From: Sphingobacteriaceae bacterium GW460-11-11-14-LB5
GTDB lineage: Bacteria > Bacteroidota > Bacteroidia > Sphingobacteriales > Sphingobacteriaceae
Direction: 5' to 3'
Assembly: GCA_002151545.1 (NCBI GenBank)
Contig: CP021237.1
Span: 1,612,001-1,676,000, forward strand
DNA: 64,000 bases
Every line of letters begins with the position of its first letter. The stretch's first letter is position 1. The position numbers and the translations under genes were made by a program. Under the pieces are notes generated by a model. That model saw only the letters and a program-made list of their open reading frames with translations. It did not search any database and was not told where the DNA came from. Shown piece after piece: positions 1 through 9,810 of this stretch.

Positions 1-1
1 A

Positions 2-1153
<1,152 letters not shown>

Positions 1154-1166
1154 GATATGAGGCTTT

Positions 1167-1200
1167 GTATAGTCTGGTTTTAAAATCAGACTATACTTTA
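1167..1200 (+). terminator. Hairpin after adhesin gene
   Basis: A perfect 10-bp stem (GTATAGTCTG at 1167-1176, CAGACTATAC at 1187-1196) with a 10-nt loop follows the stop by 13 bases. The U tract is weak (TTTA), so this may attenuate rather than fully stop transcription into the PorP gene. Confidence 0.6.
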
Positions 1201-1213
1201 AGATATTAAGAAG

Positions 1214-2185
1214 ATGAAGAAATTAATATGGTTAATAGCAGGTTTGTTTTTGTTGCTTTCGCGGCCGGTATCTGCGCAGCAGGATGCCCAGTATAGCCAG
1301 TACATGTTCAACGGGATTTATATCAATCCCGCCTACGCCGGATATAAAGAGGTGCTGAATGTGCATAGCTTTTACCGTAGCCAGTGGACGGGTATTACCG
1401 GAGCACCTCGAAGCATGTCGCTGGCCGTAGATGCCATTGCAAACAGCGGCAACGTAGGTTTGGCCCTTCAGGTGGCAAGCGATAAGCTGGGTGCACAGAC
1501 CAACCTGAGTATTTATGGCAACTACGCCTACCGCATCAGGATGAATGATGATGGTAGTTCGAGATTGGCGCTGGGCTTGGGTGTGGGCATGGTACAGTTG
1601 GGTATAGACGGATCACTGCTGAACCCGAACAATCCGGAACCAAACCAGCCAGTAGGCATGCAGAGTACCATTGTGCCCGATGCAAGGGCAGGGGTTTACT
1701 TTGCCAACGATAGGTTTTATGCGGGTTTCTCAGCCGATAACCTGATTGCCACTTACATCGATATCGACCGTTATGCCTTTATCCCACAGCCAAAACCACA
1801 TTATTACCTGACCGCGGGCGCACTGTTTCCGCTTTCAGAAGATTTTCAGGTTAAACCTTCTTTTCTTTTAAAAGATGATCGGGGGGGACCAACGAGTTTA
1901 GATGTGAATGCATTTTTGATGATCAAAGATTTTATCTGGGTAGGCGGTTCGTACCGGACGGGTGTAAAGCTGTATGATAAAAGCTATTTGCAGCGTGATC
2001 TTACGCCCAGGAATTCTGCCGTAGCAGCGATACAGATTTTTCCATCAGAAAAACTCAGGATCGGTTATGGTTACGATTTTTCAATCGGCCCGTTACAAGG
2101 TTACAGCAGCGGAACACATGAGATTTCCATCGCTTATTCTTTTATCAGACAAAACATCAGATTGGCAACCCCAAGGGTATTTTAA
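1214..2185 (+). CDS. PorP/SprF family type IX secretion membrane protein
   Basis: 323 residues, the usual family length. The N-terminus (MKKLIWLIAGLFLLLS..VSAQQ) is a signal peptide. It is followed by the hallmark QDAQYSQYMFNGIYINPAYAG block at about residues 22-44 and a C-terminal outer-membrane barrel of alternating strands ending in an aromatic residue (F323). PorP/SprF proteins are outer-membrane partners that help export or anchor type B T9SS substrates. The position directly behind a type B adhesin suggests a dedicated partner. The ATG at 1214 is preceded by an AAGAAG purine stretch. Confidence 0.92.
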   Translation: MKKLIWLIAGLFLLLSRPVSAQQDAQYSQYMFNGIYINPAYAGYKEVLNVHSFYRSQWTGITGAPRSMSLAVDAIANSGNVGLALQVASDKLGAQTNLSIYGNYAYRIRMNDDGSSRLALGLGVGMVQLGIDGSLLNPNNPEPNQPVGMQSTIVPDARAGVYFANDRFYAGFSADNLIATYIDIDRYAFIPQPKPHYYLTAGALFPLSEDFQVKPSFLLKDDRGGPTSLDVNAFLMIKDFIWVGGSYRTGVKLYDKSYLQRDLTPRNSAVAAIQIFPSEKLRIGYGYDFSIGPLQGYSSGTHEISIAYSFIRQNIRLATPRVF

Positions 2186-2229
2186 ACTAACTATATTCAG
2201 TATTTTTGACCAACTATCCCAACAACATA

Positions 2230-4191
2230 ATGAAGAAAATTTTAATAGGTACCTGCCTTTCTGCATATTGTTTATTCGCATTCAGTTTTTCGGCAAATGC
2301 ACAGTATGCATTAAAAGATGCCGATAAACAGTATGAGCTGTTTAACTACAGCAAGGCAATAGATTTATACGAACAAGCCTATAAAAAGAAACAAACCTTA
2401 CATGCTGCAGAGCGTTTAGCAAATGCTTATGCACTTGTTTATAACTACAAGCAGGCCGAAAGCTGGTATGCCATTGCAGCTAAAATGCCGGGCAGTAGTC
2501 CGGAGAATATTTTGGGTTATGCCAAAGCTTTACAGGGCAATTCGAAATACAGCGAAGCAAAAGCCCAGTACCTCAATTACATTGATAAAAAGAAAGGTGT
2601 ATCAGAAAAGCAGCAGGCTGTTTGGCTTGCCTCTTGCGATTCGGCTTTGAAATGGATCAGAAACCCGAAGAAAATCGAACTGATCAATCAACAAGCTTTA
2701 AATAGTATACAGTCTGATTGGGGTGCTGTTAATTACCAGGGTGGAGTTGTATTCACTTCCGACAGATCAAACAGCAAGTTAAACACGCCCGAAGGCAAAC
2801 CGTTTTTAAGATTCGACGGCTCAAAAGAACCCGATAAAAAAGTATACGGCTGGACGGGTAACGGATACCTGAAATTATACATCAAACCGTCGGCAAACGA
2901 TAGTCTTCAGTTGTTTCCTATAAAAACAGGTACCAGGTACCACGTCGGTTCGGCAAGCTTTACCGCGGATGGAAAAACCATGTATTTTACGCTCACCCGC
3001 ATCACCGATGAACTGGAACGCTTAAAAAAACAACCAACAACCGTTAATGTAGAAATTTTTAGCAGTACAAAAGGTGCCGATGGTGTTTGGGGCGAGCCCG
3101 TTTCATTTGCTTACAATAATGTAAACAGTTACTCAGTTGGCGATCCTTTTATTACTACGGATGGAGATAGCCTTTATTTCGTATCGAATATGCCAGGTGG
3201 ACAGGGCGGTACTGATATTTATGTTTGCCTAAAAACAGATGCTGGTGCATGGGGCAAGCCCATTAACCTGAAAGAAGTAAATACCGAAGGCAACGAACGC
3301 AGTCCGGTTTTTGATGAAAAGGATAACTTTTATTTTTCCAGCGATGGTAGAGTTGGAATGGGCGGATTAGACGTTTATCAGGCTTTAAGAGAAAAGGTTA
3401 ATATTGGCCAGATCGAAAATATGGGTTATCCTTTCAATTCTCCCCAGGATGATTTTGGCTTTAGTTTAAACGAAAAAGGTGGTATCGTTTACCTTTCTTC
3501 CAATCGTGAAGGTGGTTTAGGTAGCGATGATATTTATGCTATTGATCAGAAAATGATCCTGGCTTTTAAATTAGAAGGCAGGGTATTTGATAAAAACAGC
3601 AACCAGCCAATTGCAGGTGCATTGGTAACCTTGGCAAAAGTAAACGGTGCTGTATTAAAAACTGAAACGGATGAGAATGGCGGTTATCGATTTAATTTAG
3701 CCAAAGAATCTGAATACAATGTTACGGGAGAGAAAACAAACTACAGGACTGATGTAGAAAACCTGGCAACGATTGGCTTAACAACTTCCAGCGTATTAAC
3801 GCAAAACCTGTATTTAGAAGCTGTTGTAATTAACAAAGCAATTAAGCTGGAAAATATCTATTACGATTTCGATAAATGGAACATCCGCCCGGATGCTGCA
3901 GTAGAGCTGGATAAACTCGTTAAAATTATGACTGATAACCCAACCATCTGGATCGAATTAGGTTCGCATACCGATAGCAGGGGTAAGGATGCTTACAACC
4001 TAAGCCTATCACAAAAAAGGGCTGAATCGGCTGTAGCATATATCATTTCGAGGGGCATCGATAAAAACCGCATTACCGCACAGGGATACGGCGAAACACA
4101 GTTGTTAAACAAATGCAGCAACGGAGTAGAATGTAGCGAAGAAGCACATCAGTTAAACAGAAGAACAGAATTCAAAATCGTAAAACAATAA
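2230..4191 (+). CDS. OmpA family protein with TPR-like, PD40 and peptidoglycan-binding domains
   Basis: 653 residues from the ATG at 2230; a TTG 24 bases upstream is in frame, but the signal peptide (MKKILIGTCLSAYCLFAFSFSANAQ) begins at the ATG. In order: a TPR-like helical part (about residues 25-145), WD40-like PD40 beta-propeller repeats with FTSDR, YFVSN, FYFSSDGR and YLSSNREGG signatures (about 170-440), a carboxypeptidase-regulatory-like fold (about 450-525), and an OmpA C-terminal domain (YYDFDKWNIRP near 545, HTDSRG near 578, NRRTEFKI near 645). The family tethers the envelope to peptidoglycan and resembles PorE-type T9SS components. It is likely co-transcribed with the PorP gene 44 bases upstream. 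Confidence 0.92.
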   Translation: MKKILIGTCLSAYCLFAFSFSANAQYALKDADKQYELFNYSKAIDLYEQAYKKKQTLHAAERLANAYALVYNYKQAESWYAIAAKMPGSSPENILGYAKALQGNSKYSEAKAQYLNYIDKKKGVSEKQQAVWLASCDSALKWIRNPKKIELINQQALNSIQSDWGAVNYQGGVVFTSDRSNSKLNTPEGKPFLRFDGSKEPDKKVYGWTGNGYLKLYIKPSANDSLQLFPIKTGTRYHVGSASFTADGKTMYFTLTRITDELERLKKQPTTVNVEIFSSTKGADGVWGEPVSFAYNNVNSYSVGDPFITTDGDSLYFVSNMPGGQGGTDIYVCLKTDAGAWGKPINLKEVNTEGNERSPVFDEKDNFYFSSDGRVGMGGLDVYQALREKVNIGQIENMGYPFNSPQDDFGFSLNEKGGIVYLSSNREGGLGSDDIYAIDQKMILAFKLEGRVFDKNSNQPIAGALVTLAKVNGAVLKTETDENGGYRFNLAKESEYNVTGEKTNYRTDVENLATIGLTTSSVLTQNLYLEAVVINKAIKLENIYYDFDKWNIRPDAAVELDKLVKIMTDNPTIWIELGSHTDSRGKDAYNLSLSQKRAESAVAYIISRGIDKNRITAQGYGETQLLNKCSNGVECSEEAHQLNRRTEFKIVKQ

Positions 4192-4228
4192 GCACAATTA
4201 AGATTTACAATATATTTTAATTTTTTAG

Positions 4229-4266
4229 TAGATGCCTCTGATGAAAATCGGGGGCATTTTTTATTC
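4229..4266 (+). terminator. Intrinsic terminator of the T9SS cluster
   Basis: A GATGCCTC / GGGGCAT hairpin with one G-T wobble is followed by a run of six T, 37 bases after the OmpA gene stop. Confidence 0.75.
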
Positions 4267-4297
4267 CCAGGGTTGGCGGCCAACAAGCCTTTTTTTT

Positions 4298-4354
4298 ACC
4301 ATATAAGAAATATAAGGGCATATAACTTATATTTTCTTCCATGACTTATATGGT
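4298..4354. repeat. Nested palindromic intergenic repeat
   Basis: The outer arms ACCATATAAG (4298-4307) and CTTATATGGT (4345-4354) are perfect inverted copies. Inside, AAGAAATATAAG (4305-4316) pairs with CTTATATTTTCTT (4326-4338) with one bulged T. The element lies between two transcription units and looks like a REP-type dispersed palindrome. The rest of 4355-4510 shows nothing I can name. Confidence 0.55.
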
Positions 4355-4511
4355 TAAAATGGCTTAAAGTTTATCCATTAATTGATACATATCGACTTAT
4401 CTAACTATAATAGAAGATCCTTTAAATAATAAAGTCATTAACCAGATATCAGATCAGCTCCGTGTCTCCGTGGCAGAAAAAAAGCTTAATTATAATCGTC
4501 ATCTTTTAGCT

Positions 4512-4583
4512 AAAATTGTTAGTATTTTGTTTAAAAATAATCCAGCTTAATTTTTTATAAAACTAAAAATATTAGTATTTTTG
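4512..4583 (+). promoter_or_regulatory. Paired palindromic operator and promoter of the polymerase cassette
   Basis: A perfect palindrome AAAAATA-TTAG-TATTTTT lies at 4565-4582, 28 bases before the dinB-like start. Its right arm together with G4583 is TATTTTTG, a match to the Bacteroidota -7 box TAnnTTTG, so a bound repressor would block RNA polymerase. A weaker copy with the same centre (AAAATTG-TTAG-TATTTTG) lies at 4512-4529. The centres are 53 bp apart, about five helical turns. A damage-responsive repressor is inferred; none is encoded in the window. Confidence 0.6.
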
Positions 4584-4609
4584 ATCTCAATCATCCCTAT
4601 AATACGAGA

Positions 4610-5929
4610 ATGGATAAAGAAAGGCAGATTATTCATATGGATCAGGATGCATTTTTTGTGTCGGTAGAAATCAGAAAAAATCCTAAGTTGTCGGGCAAAC
4701 CTGTAATTATCGGTGGCGGCGGCGACAGGGGTGTGGTCGCTTCCTGCAGCTACGAGGCACGCCAGTACGGCATCCATTCTGCAATGCCCGGCAGGACGGC
4801 AAAATTGCTGTGCCCTCAGGCTATATTTTTAAAAGGCGATATGGAAGAATATTCCAAAGCTTCACACGAGATTACCGAGGTTATTGCCGATAAAGTCCCC
4901 CTTTTCGAAAAAGCCAGTATCGACGAACATTATATCGATATGACGGGTATGGACCGCTTTTTTGGCTGTATGAAATTTGCATCAGAACTCAGGCAGACCA
5001 TTATCAGGGAAATGGGTTTGCCAATTTCCTTTGGTTTATCGATCAATAAAACCGTCGCCAAAATAGCCACGAACGAATCTAAACCAAGTGGTGAGATGCA
5101 GGTTACCTTCCCCCAGTTGCGGCCCTTTCTCGATCCTTTGGCTATCCACAAAATTCCGGGTATTGGTCATGCTACCTATAAAAAACTGAGCGAAATGGGT
5201 GTTCGCGAAATCCTTACGCTTACGCAGATCCCGCAACAGCTCATGTTTAAAATACTGGGGCAGCATGGCCTGAGTTTATGGCAAAAAGCAAATGGGATCG
5301 ATCTTTCACCCGTGGTGCCTTACCGCGAAAGAAAATCAATCGGTACACAGGCCACTTTCGAAAGTGATACCATGGATATGGCCAAACTAAAAGCCATTAT
5401 CACAGGGATGGTTACCGGCTTAACCTTCCAGCTGCGGAACCAGAAAAAACTAACCGCTTGTATTACTGTAACTGTACGTTATACCAATTTCGAAACCGTT
5501 ACCCAGCAAGAACGCATTCCTTATACCTCGCTCGATTCATTTCTGATCAGTAAGGCACACAGCCTCTTCGAGAAAGTATATGCCAAACGGATGCTGCTTC
5601 GGCTGGTAGGCGTAAAACTTTCGCATTTGGTAAGTGGTTATGAGCAAATTGGCTTATATAATGTTGCCGAGGAAGAGTATAGTCTTTACCAGGCCATGGA
5701 TAAAGTACGTAATCATTATGGTGCCGAAGCGGTGGTAAAAGCCTGTATTGTTACGCAACCGCCCCGCGATGAAACAGGAAAAGTAATCAAATACAATCCC
5801 CGCAAAAAGAAAATACTGATCAAAAATCAGGATGAAGAAACAGAAGAGCAACCAGAAGTAAAGAAGCGCTCAAAAATCAGAAGTTTTATGAGTGAAAAAG
5901 GAACAATAGGGACTAAATCTTATGATTAG
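4610..5929 (+). CDS. dinB: Y-family translesion DNA polymerase (DinB/Pol IV-like)
   Basis: 439 residues. The palm motifs are HMDQDAFF (residues 9-16, metal ligand D11), YEARQYGIHSAMP (48-60) and SIDEHYIDMTG (103-113, catalytic D105 and E106). The thumb helix-hairpin-helix is KIPGIGHATYKKL (from 181), followed by a little-finger domain. The basic C-terminal tail (KKKILIKNQ, VKKRSKIR) is where clamp-binding peptides often lie, but I see no clear consensus. The enzyme bypasses template lesions with low fidelity. It lies two bases from a dnaE-type gene, so the pair resembles the ImuB-DnaE2 mutasome arrangement, although this protein keeps its catalytic residues, unlike ImuB. Confidence 0.93.
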   Translation: MDKERQIIHMDQDAFFVSVEIRKNPKLSGKPVIIGGGGDRGVVASCSYEARQYGIHSAMPGRTAKLLCPQAIFLKGDMEEYSKASHEITEVIADKVPLFEKASIDEHYIDMTGMDRFFGCMKFASELRQTIIREMGLPISFGLSINKTVAKIATNESKPSGEMQVTFPQLRPFLDPLAIHKIPGIGHATYKKLSEMGVREILTLTQIPQQLMFKILGQHGLSLWQKANGIDLSPVVPYRERKSIGTQATFESDTMDMAKLKAIITGMVTGLTFQLRNQKKLTACITVTVRYTNFETVTQQERIPYTSLDSFLISKAHSLFEKVYAKRMLLRLVGVKLSHLVSGYEQIGLYNVAEEEYSLYQAMDKVRNHYGAEAVVKACIVTQPPRDETGKVIKYNPRKKKILIKNQDEETEEQPEVKKRSKIRSFMSEKGTIGTKSYD

Positions 5930-5931
5930 CG

Positions 5932-8900
5932 ATGTTTTTAAATGTGCACTCTTCTTATAGCCTGAAATATGGTACACTGAACATCGAGCAGTTGATTGCC
6001 ACTGCCCGGAATTTGGGTATCCATCAAATGGTACTCACCGATATCAATAATTCAACCGGTGCGGTAGAGTTTATTCGCGAGTGTTATAAACAGGGCATTG
6101 CCAAAGAGGCCGACGAGATCCATAAAGGCAATATTCCCTATCAGATCAAACCGGTAGCAGGGATCGAGTTTCGGGTCGATCATAAATTGTTGTATGTGGG
6201 CGTTGCTAAGAATAGAGAGGGAATGCGCGAGCTGAATGAGTTTTTAAGCCACCATAACATCAACCATATTCCCTTGCCGCAAATTCCGCCTGAAATGGAA
6301 AATGTGTATATCATTTATCCCTTTCAAAAATCGTTTAACACTGTACTAAAAGGTAATGAATTTATAGGCATCCGTGCCAAACAGCTCAACCTTTTATACA
6401 AACATCCACTTTTAAAACAAAAGGAAAAACTGCTGGTTTGGCATCCTGTTACCATAAGTGATAAGATCACCTACCGTTTGCACCAATACCTTAGGGCAAT
6501 TGAACTCAATACACTTTTAACTAAGGTACCCGATGAACAAAAATGCGATCCAGATGAATTCCTGATTCCGGAAGTGGAATTAACGCAGCAATTTGAACAG
6601 TACCCTTTCATTGTTCAGAATACCCAGCGTTTGTTGAACAGTTGCGATTTAAGTGTTTATTTTGAGGATGGCCCTGCACCTGTTTCTAAAAACAAGTTTT
6701 TTTATACCGGGGATTTCGAAGGAGATAAAAAAATGCTTCGGGAGCTTGCCGAAGAAGGGCTCAGGTACCGTTATGGCGAAAATAATACAGAAGCCATTGA
6801 GCGTTTGGAAAAAGAACTGCGCATCATCGAACTTAAAAACTTCTGTGCTTATTTCCTCATCACCTATGATATTGTACGGTATGCGATGACCGAATGCGGT
6901 TTCTACCATGTTGGCCGTGGCTCGGGTGCCAACAGCATTGTAGCCTATTGTTTGCGCATTACCGATGTAGATCCGATTGATCTCGACCTGTATTTCGAAC
7001 GTTTCCTGCACGAAAAACGGACCAGCCCGCCAGATTTTGATATCGATTTCTCCTGGGATGAAAGGGAGGTAATACAACGGTATATCTTTGAACGCTATCC
7101 TAAATGGCACGTTGCTTTTTTGGGTACCATGAGTACTTTTAAAGACCGGGCAATTATCAGGGAAATCGGGAAGGTGCTGGGTTTACCCAAAGGTGAAATA
7201 GATAGTTTTACCGATCCCACCAAAGAACGCGAAAACTTACTCAATGCCACTTACCAAAAGTTATTGGCGGTGTATCAATATATGAAGGGGATGCCCAACC
7301 AGCGCTCTATCCATGCCGGGGGGATTTTGATTTCAGAAGAGCCGATTACCTATTATACCGCATTGGATATGCCGCCAAAAGGTTTTCCAACCGTACAGTG
7401 GGATATGTACGAAGCCGAAGCCATTGGTTACGAAAAATTCGATATTTTAAGTCAGCGGGGTATCGGGCACATCCGCGAAGCTGTACAGCTCATCAAAAAG
7501 AATAAAGCAAAGGATATTGATATCCACGATTTTAAAACCTTTAAAAATGATCAGAAATTGAATGGCATTCTTAAAGAGGGGCAGCCTATCGGCTGTTTTT
7601 ATATCGAATCGCCAGCCATGCGGCAATTGCTCAAAAAACTGAAATGCGATAATTACCTTACCCTGGTAGCAGCCAGTTCTATTATCCGTCCGGGGGTGGC
7701 CAGCTCAGGCATGATGAAAGCCTATATCGAACGCTATCATGCACCCGAAAAAGTAGTTTACCTCTGCGAAGTGATGAAACAGCGGCTCAGCGAAACCTAT
7801 GGGGTAATGGTTTACCAGGAAGATGTAATCAAAGTATGCCATTATTTTGCAGGCCTCGATCTGGCCGATGCCGATGTCCTCCGTAAAGCCATGAGTGGAA
7901 AATACCGTTCGAAACTGGCTTTTGATGAATTGGTAAATAAATTTTTTGCCTCAGCCAGAAAGGAAGGCCATTCAGAAGAACTGATTACCGAAGTTTGGCG
8001 ACAGATATCCTCTTTTGCCGGCTACAGCTTTTCTAAAGCCCATTCTGCTTCTTTTGCGGTAGAAAGTTATCAGAGTTTATACCTCAAAACCTATTACCCC
8101 ATGGAATTTATGGTCGCCGTACTGAATAACTATGGTGGCTTTTACAGTCGATGGGTTTATGTGCATGAGTTACAAAAAACCGGGGCACGTGTGCATTTGC
8201 CTTGTGTGAATCACAGTGATGACGTAGTGAATATAAAAGGCGAAGATGCTTATCTGGGTTTTATTGCTGTTCAGGGTTTAGAAGAAAAAAACATCAAAAT
8301 TATTCCTGCTGAACGTCATACAAATGGTTTGTACATCGATCTCGAAGATTTTGTAAAACGGACCTGTATCTCATTAGAACAGGCTATTATTTTAATTCGG
8401 CTGGGTGCTTTACGATTTACCGGAAAAGATCGGAAAACCCTGCTTTGGGATGTACACAACTACCTTGGCTTTAAGCAGAAGAAAGTGAACCATGCCGAAC
8501 TTTTTAAACTGAGTTATAAAACTTACCAGCTGCCGGAACTGGCTGATTCGGAACTGGAAAATGCTTATACAGAGTTAGAGTTATTGGGTTATCCGCTTAA
8601 TTACGATATGTTCGATTTTTTAAAAACGCCTTACCGTGGCGATACCATGGCCGCTGATATGCACAAACATTTGGGTAAAACGGTAAGGATGGTAGGGAAC
8701 TATGTTTGCGAAAAAACGGTACACACCATTAAAAATACCAAAATGTGGTTCGGTACTTTTTTAGATGCCAACGGCGATTTTTTCGATACCACCCATTTTC
8801 CCAATACCACACCCATGTATCCTTTTAAAGGAAAGGGCTGTTACCTGATTTTGGGCAAGGTGGTTGAAGATTTTGGTTTTCAAAGTATAGAGGTTTTAAA

Positions 8901-8946
8901 ATTTGCCAAATTGGATATTCAAATGAACCCGGTAGCAATTGATTAA
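5932..8946 (+). CDS. dnaE: DNA polymerase III alpha subunit, short DnaE (probably error-prone)
   Basis: 1004 residues, shorter than replicative DnaE (about 1160). An N-terminal PHP domain (NVHSSYSLKYGTL from residue 4) is followed by the C-family catalytic core with PPDFDIDFSWDE near 366, containing the DxD metal ligands. The fingers region, a helix-hairpin-helix region and a C-terminal OB-like fold (about 905-985) follow. The start is two bases after the dinB stop, so translation is coupled. The short length and partnership with a Y-family polymerase point to mutagenic repair rather than chromosome replication. A separate replicative dnaE is expected elsewhere in the genome. Confidence 0.92.
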   Translation: MFLNVHSSYSLKYGTLNIEQLIATARNLGIHQMVLTDINNSTGAVEFIRECYKQGIAKEADEIHKGNIPYQIKPVAGIEFRVDHKLLYVGVAKNREGMRELNEFLSHHNINHIPLPQIPPEMENVYIIYPFQKSFNTVLKGNEFIGIRAKQLNLLYKHPLLKQKEKLLVWHPVTISDKITYRLHQYLRAIELNTLLTKVPDEQKCDPDEFLIPEVELTQQFEQYPFIVQNTQRLLNSCDLSVYFEDGPAPVSKNKFFYTGDFEGDKKMLRELAEEGLRYRYGENNTEAIERLEKELRIIELKNFCAYFLITYDIVRYAMTECGFYHVGRGSGANSIVAYCLRITDVDPIDLDLYFERFLHEKRTSPPDFDIDFSWDEREVIQRYIFERYPKWHVAFLGTMSTFKDRAIIREIGKVLGLPKGEIDSFTDPTKERENLLNATYQKLLAVYQYMKGMPNQRSIHAGGILISEEPITYYTALDMPPKGFPTVQWDMYEAEAIGYEKFDILSQRGIGHIREAVQLIKKNKAKDIDIHDFKTFKNDQKLNGILKEGQPIGCFYIESPAMRQLLKKLKCDNYLTLVAASSIIRPGVASSGMMKAYIERYHAPEKVVYLCEVMKQRLSETYGVMVYQEDVIKVCHYFAGLDLADADVLRKAMSGKYRSKLAFDELVNKFFASARKEGHSEELITEVWRQISSFAGYSFSKAHSASFAVESYQSLYLKTYYPMEFMVAVLNNYGGFYSRWVYVHELQKTGARVHLPCVNHSDDVVNIKGEDAYLGFIAVQGLEEKNIKIIPAERHTNGLYIDLEDFVKRTCISLEQAIILIRLGALRFTGKDRKTLLWDVHNYLGFKQKKVNHAELFKLSYKTYQLPELADSELENAYTELELLGYPLNYDMFDFLKTPYRGDTMAADMHKHLGKTVRMVGNYVCEKTVHTIKNTKMWFGTFLDANGDFFDTTHFPNTTPMYPFKGKGCYLILGKVVEDFGFQSIEVLKFAKLDIQMNPVAID

Positions 8947-8957
8947 AATAAATTGAT

Positions 8958-9533
8958 ATGGATTTAAAATTGAAAAAAGACAGGTATTCAATAGTTGTTC
9001 ACCCTCACCAAGAAGCTATTAATGATGTTAAAGTTTTGAAAGATATACTCTGGTTTAAAATTGGCTGGTATAACAGTAGAAATTCTGAGGCGCACATCAC
9101 GATTATGATGTTTTGGGCAGACCAATATGAGTTGGAATGTTGCAAAAAGCGCATTGAGAAAATTTGTCGCTCACAAAGGCCGAAAGAAGTAATTTTTGAT
9201 TCTTTAAGTGTATCAAAATTTAGCCATGCTGTTGTTTTACTTCCCAATGATTCATCCAAACCATACTTAAATGATCTTTTGAAAATCTTTCGAAAGGGAC
9301 TTAAAACTAATTATGCTGTAAATGGGGCTAACGCGCATATATCAATAGGACGTGAACTGAGCTCGGCTCAAATTGATCAGGCAGCGCATTTGTATGGCAA
9401 CATCAACTTAGAATTTAACTGTGATACAATTGCCATTCGTAAATTTGATAAAGTTAAACAACAATTTGTGGTAATTAATGAGTTTAAATTGTTGGGTAGC
9501 CCTTTAAATCATCATCAATATTCTTTGTTATAA
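8958..9533 (+). CDS. 2H phosphoesterase superfamily protein (LigT / 2'-5' RNA ligase-like)
   Basis: 191 residues. The two hallmark motifs are HITIMM (H46, T48) and HISIGR (H127, S129), about 80 residues apart as in the family. These histidines form the active site for cyclic phosphodiester hydrolysis or 2'-5' RNA end chemistry in related enzymes; the real substrate is unknown. It starts 11 bases after dnaE, so it is probably the third gene of the polymerase operon. AT content is higher than in the two polymerase genes, which may mean it joined later. Confidence 0.8.
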   Translation: MDLKLKKDRYSIVVHPHQEAINDVKVLKDILWFKIGWYNSRNSEAHITIMMFWADQYELECCKKRIEKICRSQRPKEVIFDSLSVSKFSHAVVLLPNDSSKPYLNDLLKIFRKGLKTNYAVNGANAHISIGRELSSAQIDQAAHLYGNINLEFNCDTIAIRKFDKVKQQFVVINEFKLLGSPLNHHQYSLL

Positions 9534-9547
9534 CTAGTTTATTTTGG

Positions 9548-9582
9548 TCATGAGCCGATTAATCTTGTTAATCGGCTCATGA
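9548..9582 (+). terminator. Long perfect hairpin after the polymerase operon
   Basis: A 15-bp perfect stem, TCATGAGCCGATTAA at 9548-9562 and its complement at 9568-9582, has a 5-nt loop. A third copy of GAGCCGATTAATG starts near 9597, followed by six T. It probably acts as a terminator built from a duplicated repeat. Confidence 0.65.
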
Positions 9583-9620
9583 TTTGGCTTGTTTTTGAGC
9601 CGATTAATGCTTTTTTATAA

Positions 9621-9719
9621 GATCGTCATTCCCAACTTGATTGGGAATCTAAAGTTTATTGCATTAAGATTAGCTTCGCTGAGCACTGTGTGGTTCCCGC
9701 CTGCGCGGGAATGACGATC
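9621..9719. repeat. REP-like inverted repeat element
   Basis: The outer arms GATCGTCATTCCC (9621-9633) and GGGAATGACGATC (9707-9719) are a perfect 13-bp inverted pair. Each end also holds its own small hairpin: TTCCCAA/TTGGGAA on the left, TTCCCGC/GCGGGAA on the right. This CGTCATTCCC ... GGGAATGACG form is a common dispersed palindrome in bacterial genomes. No coding content between the arms. Confidence 0.75.
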
Positions 9720-9810
9720 GATTATAGTTTGCGCTCGTTTCTAACGAGTATATCAGTAGCCTAGCGATTTAATCGTTTACTTGTTAAAACATAATTTTTA
9801 TATTTAAACC

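Noticed and set aside
6649..7110. 153-codon minus-strand frame inside dnaE
   Set aside because: Antisense shadow of a well-supported polymerase gene; no family similarity.
9548..9719. Short CRISPR-like array
   Set aside because: Repeats are inverted and of unequal spacing, with no regular spacers and no cas genes.
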